The notes beneath the pieces were generated by a model. The model did no database searches. It was not told the origin of the DNA and was given only the letters and a program-made list of their open reading frames with translations. Shown piece by piece: positions 13,970 through 24,580 of a stretch of DNA of 64,000 nucleotides. The DNA is from Opisthocomus hoazin (taxonomy: Eukaryota > Chordata > Aves > Opisthocomiformes > Opisthocomidae), in contig NC_134428.1 in the NCBI RefSeq assembly GCF_030867145.1, forward strand, positions 24,283,537-24,347,536. The letters run 5' to 3'. The position numbers and the translations under genes were made by a program. Each line of letters begins with the position of its first letter. Within the stretch, counting starts at the first letter, position 1.

Positions 13970-14340
13970 TGTTTTTTAATTTGGCATTATTAATCCCGAG
14001 GGTGGTATAAATAACCTTGCTCACCCCTCCCCTGCCTCCATCTCCCAGATCATTTACCGTGGATTAATATTTGCTAGCTCGTTTGCACAGTAGCCTGTAG
14101 ATTTTCAGCCTCCTCGCTGGAATGATGTTGACTTGCAGAGAAATTACAGGGGCTTTACCCTGGTACAAAGCAAACAGTGTGTGCTGTAATCAGACTCAAC
14201 ACCTCGGCAAATAATGAAAAGAGATATTATGTGGCTATAATTTCCACGCGGGATTAGGTGTTTGTCTTGTAAAGCGTTCAGGTGCCGGCGGGTGTATAAA
14301 CGAGCGTGTAATTATGGTCATCGGGTTAAACAGAGGGAGC
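13970..14340. promoter_or_regulatory. Candidate regulatory island with repeated GGATTA motifs
   Basis: Non-repetitive, low-CpG, AT-rich sequence flanked by GC-rich DNA. It has three TAATCC/GGATTA sites (13991-13996, 14061-14066, 14251-14256), the K50 homeodomain (OTX/PITX-type) core, plus TAATTATGG near 14310. Composition and motif density resemble conserved non-coding elements near developmental genes. This is inference: conservation cannot be measured here. Confidence 0.35.
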
Positions 14341-14771
14341 AGGAATCCGGCGCGGGGCTGGGGCGTGCACCGAGGGGCCTGGCCGTGGCCCTTCGTTTGA
14401 GCTATGAATGGCTCTTACAGGGCCCGGGGACGGGAGCGACGCGGCTGCTATTTCTGGTTCCCGAAAGCAGAGCCCGATCCCAGGCTGGCGGGGACCCGCG
14501 GGAGCCTTTCCGCAGCTCTGCGCTGAGCCCCCTGCCCAACGGTGTCTGCTCGTCCCATTTCGGGGGCAGATCGAGCGTGCGGGAAGAGCCCCTTCAGCGC
14601 TGGCACAAAGCCACCCCGTCCAACCCGGAGATGGACCTCGTCTGCCCGCGGGGTTGGGGCTGGATCAAGGAGAACCAGGTGGGACAGGAGAGCGTGGGGT
14701 GACGCTGCCGCCCCAGAGACACATCCCAAAAACGGCTCCTTGCTCTTCGGGTATGTTCTAGGGGGGGGTGT

Positions 14772-14825
14772 AGGGCACCGAGGGGGAAGGTGTGATGGAG
14801 GGCACCGAGGGGGAAGGTGTGATGG
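14772..14825. repeat. 27-bp perfect tandem duplication
   Basis: Two identical units beginning AGGGCACCGAGGGGGAAGG at 14772-14798 and 14799-14825. Confidence 0.9.
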
Positions 14826-15180
14826 GACAGGAGCGCACGCTAAATTTCCTCCTGAATCAGTGCCTTGTTCCATGAAGGCTGGAGAGGGACCAGCCCGTTT
14901 TGCCCTGGCCAGCCAAGAGCCGACAGCTATCCCTGGAAAAACCACCAAAGGCACCCAGAGCAGAAACGTCCACCACAGCGAGAAGGTGGGGTGGCAGCAG
15001 GGTCTTGCCAACAAACCCCAGCAGGGTCTGGTGTGGTAAAACCAAAGCCCAGAACTGGAAACTGGGCAAAACTCGGGCTGGAATAGGGACTGGACTGGGA
15101 AGAAGGGTCAGTTGCTGTCAGAGACCCCATGGCAAAGCGATGGACTCGGCACCTCCGGATGGATGCAGGGCACGGGTGTT

Positions 15181-15473
15181 ACAGAATCACAGAATGGTGG
15201 GGGTTGGCAGGGCCCTCCGTGGGTCACCCAGCCCAACCCCCTGCCCAAGCAGGGTCACCCAGAGCAGGCTGCACAGCACCACGGCCAGGCGGGGCTGGAA
15301 TATCTCCAGAGAAGGAGACTCCACAGCCTCCCTGGGCAGCCTGGGCCAGGGCTCCGTGACCCTCAGAGGGAAGAAGTTCTTCCTCGGGTTCAGCTGGAGC
15401 TTCCTCTGCTTCAGTTTGTGCCCGTTGCCCCTTGTCCTGTCGCTGGGCACCACTGAACAGAGTCTGGCCCCGT
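15181..15473 (-). mobile_element. CR1 copy (outer, right-hand CR1 3' part), interrupted by a second CR1
   Basis: Minus-strand CR1 of the GGGCTGGGTGACCC subfamily, 3' tail at the left (ACAGAATCACAGAATGG). It stops at ...TCTGGCCCCGT (15473) and resumes at 15888 with CCTCCTGACCCCCACC, exactly the bases that follow in uninterrupted copies (compare positions 230-262). Confidence 0.93.
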
Positions 15474-15887
15474 CTCCCCTACGAGGAGAGGTTGAGGGAA
15501 CTGGGCTTGTTCAGCCTGAAGAAGAGAAGGCTGCGAGGGGACCTTATAAATGCCTACAAATATCTGAAGGGTGGGTGTCAGGAGGATGGGGACAAGCTCT
15601 TTTCAGTGGTGCCCAGTGACAGGACAAGGGGCAATGGGCACAAACTGAAGCAGAGGAAGCTCCAGCTGAACAGGAGGAAGAACTTCTTCCCTCTGAGGGT
15701 GACGGAGCCCTGGCCCAGGCTGCCCAGGGAGGCTGTGGAGTCTCCTTCTCTGGAGATATTCAAGACCCGCCCGGACAAGATCCTGTGCAGCCTACTGTAG
15801 GTGACCCTGCTTTGGCAGGGGGGTTGGACTAGATGACCCACAGAGGTCCCTTCCAACCCCTACTATTCTGTGATTCTGTGATTCTGT
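15474..15887 (+). mobile_element. CR1 copy (inner) inserted into the outer CR1
   Basis: Plus-strand CR1 of the GGACTAGATGACCC subfamily, 5'-truncated at the LSYEERL-type coding region (CTACGAGGAGAGGTTGAGGG) and ending in ATTCTGTGATTCTGTGATTCTGT. In frame it reads [25 protein letters not shown] and [15 protein letters not shown]. Confidence 0.93.
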
Positions 15888-15985
15888 CCTCCTGACCCCC
15901 ACCCTGCAGATATTTAGAGGCATTTCGAAGGTCCCCTCGCAGCCTTCTCTTCTTCAGGCTACGCAAGCTCAGTTCTGGCAGCGAA
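15888..15985 (-). mobile_element. CR1 copy (outer), remaining 5' part
   Basis: Continuation of the 15181-15473 copy: CCTCCTGACCCCCACCCTGC, AGATATTTAGAGGCATTTCG, then diverging after the KRRLRGD-coding part. The end at about 15985 is approximate. Confidence 0.85.
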
Positions 15986-18900
15986 GCTCTTGGTCCAGTA
16001 CAGGGACAACCTGGTGGTGCCTCATGGCCAGCGAGATCCCCCAATGCCATCCCAGCCTCCAGCTCTGCGAATCCGAACCAGTTCTCCCCTGCACGGGCTA
16101 AACCCACCCCAGGAACTCAAACCAGTGAGCTGGTGCCCACGCAAAGAGCCCTCCCGGACTGTTTGTTCTTCCCTGTGCCCGAGCAGGGGACTGGAGCCAT
16201 GGGGACAAGGTGACTCCCGGGAGGCTCCGGGCAGCCTGGCTGGGAGAGGAGCAGCTCTGCAAAGGAAGGAGCATCGCGTGGTGGCCGCGCTCGGCTCCCG
16301 GCGCGTGTCCTGGGCAGGAGCCCAGCTGCCGGGAGCGGGACGGAGGAGGCTGGGCTGGCTGCCCAGACCCTGGCACAGGAGCTGGAGGCCGAGGGGACGG
16401 GTTGCAGCCACCCGGAGCCATCCCAGCTGCCCAGCCTGACTTCACCCCACGGGGGAAGGCGGGAGAGCCGTACACCCCTTCGGCACCCCCAGAGCATCGC
16501 CCGCTTTTCCCTGCCAACCCGACCCCATCGCGGGGGTACCCCTGTGCAGAGCCCCCCCCCATGCACAGTGGGTCAATGCCCGTAAGGCAAGGGGTCCGCA
16601 GCCCCCCTGCTGCCCCCAGCCACCTCCAGGCAGGGGAAGCAGCCGGGCCAAAACGTCTACGCCGCGCTCACGCCTTCCCCGAAACGGAGTCGTGGTTTAT
16701 TATAGCCAATGTTATTGCAGCGGCGAAAGGGGCTGCATCCAGGAGCAGGCAATATCCTGCCTGAAATGTTCAGGGAGCTCTGCCACGCTCGCATTCTTCC
16801 GCGGCGTAATTAGGGTGGCAGGCGCTGGCGACGGGCACGCAGTCTGCTCAGGACGGGGTTGCTGGGTTGGGGTGGTTTTTTTTTTTCCTCCTCTTTGCAG
16901 GAGATTCACCTCGGATGGGGAGCACACTGGTTTATTGAACACAAAATGTTCCAGAGGAAATCGTTAAAGTGGGGTGGAGTGACAGAGCGCTCGGTTGATG
17001 TCACCTAAGAGAAAAAGGGCTTCCAGAAAGGAAGAATTCAGGAAAGCCCTGACGGCCCCACATGCTCTCAGTGAGAATCGGGGACGTGAAGCTGATGGTC
17101 TCCTGGGGAAAGGCTGCAGCAAACCGAGGGTTTCTGGGATTGGCACAAACAAAATGTAGAGCTCGGTGCTGTGCGGCAGGAGGGACGGAGAGCCTCGCCG
17201 GGGCGGTGGCAGAGGGGACGTGTCAGCCGAGCCGTGCCTGGGGCTGCCTCCAGCCAGGGGTGAAGGCACTGGGGGAGCTGCCATGCCTTGGCCACAACAT
17301 CATTTTCAAATTAAAAGTTCCAGCTATCTCTTTTCCACGCTGTAAGGCCTCTGACTTCCAGAGCCCCTGCATCCCTCCTCGTTGGAGACTCGTGCTGCTG
17401 GGGAGGTTTTACAATAAAGGTCCTGGCAGCTGGAGTTGCTGGAGCCCGAGGAGTCTGGGCTCCCGACCAGCCCCTCCGGTCGCTGCGTCTCTCCCGTCTC
17501 CTCCTATGCAAAGTCCCTGCTGCTTACTACGGGTTGGGTTCAGCCCTTTCCTTTAACAGCGACTTGAGCAGCATCCCAGCACAGGAAACTGGGATTCGTA
17601 CCGTGCGTGGAGTTGGGACTGTTGACAGCACTGGGCTGGGCGAAGGTCTGCAGATCTTCAGGGCTGCTTGTACAGCAGGCTTCATGGTCAGCGAGCTGCA
17701 GGGTGCTCGGAGGGAAGGGTGCTGTGGGTATGTGACCTGGGGTGTCCGGATGTTTGGTGCCCTGAAACAGTCAACAACAGATCTAATAATAATTCACTGT
17801 TTAGGTCCACTTCAGCCAGGGAAACACAGACTTTTAACCCAGACTAAGTAACCATAAAGCCCACCTCCTTAGACTGCAGAAGAATTAAAGAGTTTAGGGG
17901 GGGAAATATAACTACTGGGTAGGTTTCTGTTTGCTGAGGATGTCTGGAAAATAACCTCTTCATTCATCCCGTGCTAGGTGGGTATACTGGGGAAATGTGT
18001 TGCCCTGAGTGCTCTCTTTGGGTTTCACATTCAAGCATACACTTAATATTTAGCTTGTTGTTTTCCTGCTTCCTCTCTAGGGTGACCGAATCCTTAGGGA
18101 GAAACCTGCACGGCTATTTCGGAGCCCGAGGATGTGATTCACTTCAGGCAACCCATGCAAACAGTGACCTGAGTGTCTGTCCTGCCCGTCCCCAGGCAGC
18201 CGAGGAAATCTGTCACGCTTTCAGCTCCTTGGTGGACCCACCACCCCACACGGGTGGGTGCCACAGGACCACTGCCAGGCCTCTGCCAGGCTGATACTCC
18301 AGCCTTTAGCCCCAGCTGAGTGCAAGTTTGGGGACTCCAGCCCTCTGGGAGCTGCTCCCTTCCCGAGCATCCGTCCCTTTCTGCCTATCCCCTTCCAGCC
18401 ATGGTCTTGCCTTCCCACTGCAGCAGCCTCTCCCACAGAAAAACAGCACAAAGCAACATGAAATATCTGTCCCAGATAAAAAGGGCCGTGCCTTGGCTAG
18501 AGAACGAGTAGCCCTCCCCAGCACTGGGCCAGTCGGGATTTCTGTAAGCGGTCTGGCAAGGAGCAGGGACAGCGAGGACATCCAGGGCTTGGCGGCCCCG
18601 GAGCAAGCCGGCACAGCAGGTTGCCCTTTATACCAGCTCCGTGCCCCAGCCCGGGCTCAGGCTGAGCAGGAAGCCTCTTCACAGCAAAGCAGGGCAGATA
18701 TTTATTACCACTGTCGGGATTTGGGAATCAGAGTGGCAGCAGAATACAAAATCCAAGCCCAGGGTACAAAATCCAAGCCCCTGGGGGTAGGGAGATTAAA
18801 TAAAAGGGCTGTGTCCCGCAGGCGAGAGCCCAGTTCTCCCTCCTGCTCTCGAAGGATGGGTCTCTGCTCTTGCTGCCCGCACGGAGAAGCACTGTACAAC

Positions 18901-19610
18901 CAGATTCTATGGCTTGGCCCGTGGCTGCTTCTTCCACCGCCGCAGCACAGTCCCTGCCAGCCAGCATCCCTCCGAGCCCCGGCTCGCGGCTGTGCCGGCT
19001 TCGGCCGAGCCGGGAGCTGGGTGCTGTCGTGCCGAGGGAGCTGCGGTGGCCAGGGACAAGGCTATTCAAAAGACAGCAGCATGGCATTGGTGTTCCCCTC
19101 GGATTTCGCACCCTGCTTGCGTCCCATCCGAAATTACCGCACCTTCTGCGGGCAAGGAGCAAGGCGTTTGCGGCTGCACTGGGCTGTCTCCTTCAGGAGG
19201 AGCCAGAGAGACGCAAGTAACGGGACCGCGGCCGTCCCGGCCCCGCTCGCGCCCAGTTTGGCCAACACGGTGCTGCCCGAGCCCCTTGCTCCAGCAGAAA
19301 CCCTGGGACCCCCTGAGGTGCAGCACCCAGCACCCTCTCCAGGACCTGGAGGCAGAAGGCACCTTTCCGATGATGTGCTGGGACCTTGGGCACGGGCCAG
19401 AGACTTTTCTTTGCTGCAGGTGGAAAAGTTCTTCCCTGCTACGTAAAGCAACATCATCACGGTCGGTAGAGATGCAGGCACCCCTGGAAACGCTGGGATT
19501 AGCCATGGGAGAGCGGGGTTTGGGGGGCTGCAGAGCCCCTGTCCCAGCACAGCTCTGGCAGGGCGAGGGACCAGAGAGCTGAAGGTGACGCAGAGCTCTG
19601 GAATGACAGG
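15986..19610. other. Intergenic, nothing recognised apart from a short duplication
   Basis: GC-rich to mixed DNA. A 372-codon open frame at 18328-19446 has no family resemblance. A 20-bp unit TACAAAATCCAAGCCC is repeated in tandem at 18745-18784. The stretch 16685-16810 (GGTTTATTATAGCCAATG, GGCGTAATTAGGG) is a low-CpG motif-rich patch that might be regulatory. Confidence 0.45.
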
Positions 19611-19710
19611 GAAGAATGTGTTAATCAGCTACAATTCACGTAGTTTCACAGAGGCAATGTGTAATTAGTAGAAAAATATTCGCCAGCGAATTGCAACAGA
19701 TCAGCTGCAT
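19611..19710. promoter_or_regulatory. Small candidate regulatory island
   Basis: AT-rich patch with GTTAATCAGC, GTAATTAG and GAATTGCAAC between GC-rich flanks. Homeodomain-type TAAT cores are visible. The assignment is inference from composition only. Confidence 0.25.
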
Positions 19711-20025
19711 CTGCACAGAGAGGAACAGGATTTTAGAAAGCTGAAAAGACTGAGTTTTAAAGGTCCTTGTCCTTCAAACTCCACATCCAGAAATCCCTTG
19801 TGAGCCCAGCAGCAGAGGCATTGATATCCACCGAGAGAGCTGTAAAACAATTCCCTCCCGCCCTGGTACAGTTCCAAGCAGCCTCTGCATGGAGCAAACG
19901 ATGCAAATCCGTGCCCCTCTGTTTTGCATCTCATCTGCATGCCTCCTCCCGCCCCGAGCCAGTCTGCCCACGCTGCAGCCCTCAGCTTGGGGCTCTGGGG
20001 GTAGAGAGGGGGGCACTGCCTCACC

Positions 20026-20247
20026 GGGGTGGGGATGGGGATGGGGATGGGGATGGGGATGGGGATGGGGATAGGGACAGGGACGGGGATGGGGATAGGG
20101 ACAGGGACAGGGATAGGGATAGGGATAGGGATAGGGATAGGGATAGGGATTGGGACAGGGATAGGGATAGGGATAGGGATAGGGATAGGGATAGGGATAG
20201 GGATTGGGACAGGGATAGGGATAGGGATAGGGATAGGGATAGGGATG
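20026..20247. repeat. G-rich hexamer array (GGGATG)n/(GGGATA)n with 54-bp higher-order unit
   Basis: About 220 bp of six-base units: GGGATG at the left end, then mostly GGGATA with GGGACA variants. The variant pair GGGATTGGGACA recurs exactly 54 bp apart (T at 20151 and 20205), so nine-unit blocks were duplicated. GGGATA is a permuted ATAGGG, one base from the vertebrate telomere unit TTAGGG. Runs of GGG every 6 bp make it a strong potential G-quadruplex. Open frames through it (DRDRDR, SLSLSL, GIGIGI) are artefacts of the repeat. Confidence 0.95.
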
Positions 20248-20779
20248 AGGCATTGGTGCCTTCTCGTTCAAGGCAGGACTCAGCTTCAGAGCCAGCAACA
20301 TCAGCTGGCATTTTCCTTCCTTGTCTCCTCTGTAGGAACTGAGACGACTCAGCTTTGGTCATCTTTAAAAAGTGAATGAAAGTTGCAGGGAAGGCTGATT
20401 TGAGGAGAACATCCCGGGTCTGGTTGGAGCGAGGAGGCAGGCAGCAGGCTGCTCCTCCGTCTGCAGAGACCGACTGTGGCTGTGTGTTGTCTCTAGCATC
20501 CCTCCTCAGAGAACAGAAAACGCAGATACTCACAGCGAAAAAAGCCCCTTCGCTCTCGGGGTGGTCAAGCAGCTAGGAGTAACTCCAAGGGGGGGGCCCC
20601 AAAAACAACCGCTCCCCTGTTTGTTTGGGTAGCTCCTGAGAGCCGGGCGTTCTCAGCCAGCCAAGCCAAGAGCGAGGGGCTGCAGGAAGCATCGAGGGGG
20701 AGCAGGAGCACCGAGAGACCCCAGCCCACCCACGGCCACCCGCAGCCCCAGCGGGAGTGAGGGCATTCACCACCCCTCC

Positions 20780-20945
20780 AGTCCGGATGATCGCACGGAG
20801 TAATTATATCAATAAGAGTAATAAAACCCCGCTGTAACGGTGATAGCGAAGCTGGAGTGTGGAAGAAAGAAAAAATTATGCAAATGAGGCTTATCAGCTG
20901 GTCAGAATAACAAGCGAACTTGGTCGGGAAGGGCGCAGCCTTCCC
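20780..20945. promoter_or_regulatory. Candidate regulatory island with octamer, GATA and E-box motifs
   Basis: AT-rich, non-repetitive patch. ATGCAAAT (octamer, 20878-20885) is followed within 6 bp by TTATC (GATA, 20891-20895) overlapping CAGCTG (E-box, 20895-20900). Upstream lie GTAATTATATCAATAAG and TAATAAAA. A small CpG-rich patch follows at 20990-21240. The regulatory role is inferred from motif spacing and context. Confidence 0.4.
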
Positions 20946-21013
20946 GGGTAATGAGGGTTATTTACCCGTGATTTCCCTTGCAAATCAGCAGCGGGTTCCC
21001 GGCGCCGGGCGCG

Positions 21014-21054
21014 CACGGGGCGATGCTCAGCACGGGGCGATGCTCAGCACGGGG
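21014..21054. repeat. 17-bp tandem repeat, 2.4 copies
   Basis: CACGGGGCGATGCTCAG at 21014-21030 and 21031-21047 plus a partial third CACGGGG, inside a CpG-rich patch. Confidence 0.9.
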
Positions 21055-21240
21055 TGCTCGGCCGAACGCTCGGCGTTTTGCAGTCAAACTCTGGTTCTGG
21101 GGTGGGTGCTTCCCCCCGCGTCGCTCTGGGGGGGTTCAGCCAGCCGCCTCACGGACACGTCGCCGCGCGTTTCGTGGCCACGCCGCGGGTGTGAAGCGAA
21201 GGAGAGTTCGCGTCGTCCGCAGCCTCTGCTGAAGAGGGAG

Positions 21241-23055
21241 TTGCAAACCACAGAAGCGAGTTTACATTTTGGCAATTAGCAGTGCTCACAGCTATTTTTC
21301 TCGTTATTAGAGGGCAGAGCATCTGTCCTGTATCATGGAATAGCACTCACCGATGGCCTTGAAATCCTCCGCAGCAAGAGCGGGGTCTCAGCAGGCTGGT
21401 TCTCCTGCTTCCCCGGCTCCAAGGGATCGCCCTTTATTGAATCCAGCTTCCAAGGGGCCTTCTGAGAGCTGTCTCTTCCAGCTATTTGGGTCTTACCCAT
21501 GCTTCCCGGGCCAGGACTATTCCCATACGGATCATCCATGTGTTCCAAAATATTAGTGTATTGGAAAGGTCCTAACTCAATTTCACTCTGCGTTTTCCAG
21601 ACATTTATTAAAACAGTGAGCTGTGAAATTCTGCTGTGGATTCCCCCCGGCTCCATTTATCTCTGGGGTGGAGGAACCTGGAGAAGACCCACCCAGCATG
21701 TACCGGCACAGGGGACACCCTCGCTGGGTGCTGCCAGGAGTCTCTCGCAGGGATCCCAGTGCAACTAGTGAGGTCGAAGCTTCCTCCTTCTGAATATTCA
21801 GCACAGGACACAAGGAGACATCACAAATAGCCGAGGCCTCGTTGTCTCTACAAAGGTGGTGTTCGTGGGGCTCTCAGAAGCATCAGCTCCCTGTTTACTG
21901 CGCACCCCAGTTCCCAGCTCCAGCTCACTCTGCAGTCTTCTGCTGCCCCATGGGAGGAGCAGATACCTGGAAGAGGGAGCAGATGTACCACATTGTGCTC
22001 CTGCTGCTGGTGACGGGCAGGATGTCAGGATGAAGCCCATCCCAAGCTGTGTATCATCTTCCCTGTGCGTGCTCTTCCAGGATTCTGAGAGCAGGAATTC
22101 AGGGTGTCACCCATGGGTGTGACCTACCACCAGGGCTCTGGACCGAGCACAAAGGTGAAAGCTCTCTGAGCTGAGGTTCCTGCTGAGCATACACGGTGTT
22201 CTGGATGGGGGGGGTCAACTGAGGAGATCTTGCCCTCCCGAATCCTTCTGGTGATGGTCCTGCAGTGGGACTATGCGGGGTCTCCCTTCCTTCCCACCCC
22301 AGCTCTGCCAAGGGATTTTCTGTGCAACAGCAGGACGTGGCTCCTTGTGAACAGGGGTCCAGCTCCAGAGACACCTGGCCAGGGGGTGTCCCGTGGAGAT
22401 CCGTCTGGGGCAATCCTGCGCTGCCAGCAGCATGGAGGAGCCACCACAGCCCTGGCGAGGGCATGGAGCAGCATGAGGAAAGGGGAACAACATTATTGAG
22501 GCCATGTGAACATCTGGGGCAGAAGTCCAAGCCTGGCAGGCTCCGCGTGCTGAAACCCACCCCACCCATGCCCAACAATGCACATTCATTTTGGCGTACC
22601 GGGGGGCGGCGGGCAGCCGCTCACACGCTTGCGCTAGGACTTTGTTTCAGAGCATCACGCTGTGGGACGGGGACGTCCCGGCACAAACATTGTCCCATTG
22701 TCCCTCTGCCCCAGTGCTCCCACGGTCCAGAGCCGGTCTCCAAAGAGCAGATAGAGGAGGCAGCCCAGGGTCGTGTTTCCAACCTTGAGGCCATCTGCGC
22801 TGCGTGAACTTGCCAAGTGCAGCACTGCTTACCCCAATCAGCCGCAGAAGGATTTGTACCATGGTGAAAAATGTAGAGGCCAGCTTGTTACAGGAGGTTG
22901 TAGTTTAATTTCGGTGATGGTTTCTCCAGGAGTTGCTGTAATAAAGAGCTTGGTGCTTCATAGGCTTTGGGTACCTCGGGCCAGGCTCAGCTCTCATTAC
23001 CCTGGTGCAAACCTGAAGTAACGTTCCCGGTGTCAGGAAAGATGCTGCATGTCCC
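21241..23055. other. Intergenic, nothing recognised
   Basis: No gene, RNA or repeat seen between the CpG-rich patch and the CR1 copy. Open frames up to 180 codons show no family features. Confidence 0.45.
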
Positions 23056-23603
23056 CCCCTGCTCTGTCCTGGTGAGGCCCCATCTGCAGTGCTGTGTCCA
23101 GTGCTGGGCTCCCCAGTTCAAGAAAGATGAGGAGCTACTGGAGAGAGTCCAGCGCAGGGCTGCGAGGATGAGGAGGGGACTGGAGCATCTCTCCTCTGAG
23201 GAGAGGCTGAGGGAGCTGGGCTTGTTCAGCCTGGAGAAGAGAAGGCTGAGAGGGGACCTTAGAAATGCCTCTAAATATCTGAAGGGTGGGGGTCAGGAGG
23301 ACGGGGCCAGACTCTTCCCAGTGGTGCCCAGCGACAGGACAAGGGGCAACGGGCACAAACTGAAGCAGAGGAAGTTCCAGCTGAACCCGAGGAAGAACTT
23401 CTTCCCTCTGAGGGTGACGGAGCCCTGGCCCAGGCTGCCCAGGGAGGCTGTGGAGTCTCCTTCTCTGGAGATATTCCAGCCCCGCCTGGCCGCGGTGCTG
23501 TGCAGCCTGCTCTGGGTGACCCTGCTTGGGCAGGGGGTTGGGCTGGGTGACCCCCAGAGGGCCCTGCCAACCCCAACCATTCTGTGATTCTGTGATTCTG
23601 TGT
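23056..23603 (+). mobile_element. CR1 retrotransposon, longest copy here, ORF2 C-terminal frame still open
   Basis: Starts in CTGCTCTGTCCTGGTGAGGC and ends GATTCTGTGATTCTGTG. One frame is open through the whole ORF2 C-terminus ([56 protein letters not shown]). It lacks all reverse transcriptase and endonuclease motifs, so it cannot be autonomous. GGGCTGGGTGACCC subfamily. Confidence 0.94.
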
Positions 23604-24284
23604 TTGGAGGCTTATAAACGAAAATAGGATTTGGCCTAAGATTTCTCCCAGCAAACTTTTCTCATGCAAAGATGGCCATTTTGCGCATGCCCTGAATACC
23701 AGATGAGTGCACGTTTTACTGCTCAGTCCCCCATTTCCCCCCCGTAACCCCCCCTCCCACGCGTGTCCACGCTGAGTACCGGCACACGGCTTTCCCTGCC
23801 CCGAAACCCGAGGGTGCGTTCTGCTGGTGGGGACTCCGCTCCCCACAAAGCCAAACGGCTGTCGTTATGTCAACGCTGACCCATCGGATGGGATGGCCCA
23901 GGGCTGCACACGTGGGAGGACTTGGCCGTGGAAACTGGGAGGAGCAGAAGAAATCGGGACACCAGAGGGAACCCGGGAAGCCCACGAGGAGCTTTGCTCC
24001 GGCTCTTGGTTGCGGACGAAGGTGCCTGAGCATCACAGCACCGGGGAGGGGGCGGGTGTGAAGCCCCCAGATTAGGTAAATGACGGTCAGGCAGAAGTGC
24101 TGGGTGAGAATGTCATATTTCTGCCACACCAACCATAACCAAGGAGCAGCCCCCTCGTTCCCCAGCCCCTTCAGGTGCCGGGACCGGAGCTGGGGGAATT
24201 GACTTTTGTCTGGCCCCGAGTTGTGCCGATCCCGCCGCAGCTGGGAGGGGATTTCCCGTCAGCTCCAGCCCAGCTGCTTAAAAA

Positions 24285-24580
24285 ACTCCGCCACAAAGTG
24301 AGCTAATATTTCATGAATAAATTGAAGTGGTCAAGTCCCATTTTGTGCAGAAAGCACGGTTCCCTGCCGATTAGCCTCCTCGGTACTTTTGGGGATATAA
24401 ATAACTTCACAGGCTCATTCTCTGGGCATTGCAAAATAAAAGCAACATTCAGTTATTTGATTTTTTTTTTAATTTTATGCAAATGATCTTCTGTTCTGTG
24501 TTATTATGTAAACGAGCCAACTGAAATGGTAATGAGGGAGCCCAGAAGCATGCATACATTACTGCCGCTATAGAGCTTTA
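24285..24580. promoter_or_regulatory. Candidate regulatory island with octamer and homeodomain motifs
   Basis: AT-rich, low-CpG patch: CTAATATTTCATGAATAAA, GATTAGCC, CATTGCAAAATAAAAG, octamer ATGCAAAT (24477-24484), GGTAATGAGG and GCATGCATACATTAC. No repeat recognised. It resembles the conserved non-coding elements that flank developmental transcription factor genes, but conservation cannot be checked here. Confidence 0.4.

Larger units (their letters stand above)
9489..15180. other. Intergenic with scattered GC-rich and AT-rich islands
   Basis: No gene supported. A 10-bp stem hairpin lies at 11843-11869 inside an AT-rich stretch (11760-12180). 12230-13560 and 14330-14700 are GC/CpG-rich and could be orphan CpG islands. 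13970-14340 is a motif-rich AT island. A 27-bp tandem duplication lies at 14772-14825. Confidence 0.45.

Noticed and set aside
18328-19446. 372-codon plus-strand open frame, the longest in the window
   Set aside because: GC-rich intergenic DNA. Composition is Pro/Ala/Ser/Leu-rich without domain, signal peptide or membrane pattern, and two other long frames overlap it.
20026-20247. CRISPR-like or true telomeric repeat
   Set aside because: No spacers are present and the unit is not TTAGGG. It is a microsatellite-type hexamer array in a bird genome.
19767-20533. Open frames with long DRDR, SLSL and GIGI runs
   Set aside because: Translation of the GGGATA hexamer array in different frames. A six-base unit gives dipeptide repeats in every frame without a stop.
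22967-23587. 206-codon open frame with a protein-like C-terminal half
   Set aside because: The protein-like part is the end of CR1 ORF2 in a truncated copy. The first 50 codons are unrelated flanking DNA, so it is not a host gene.
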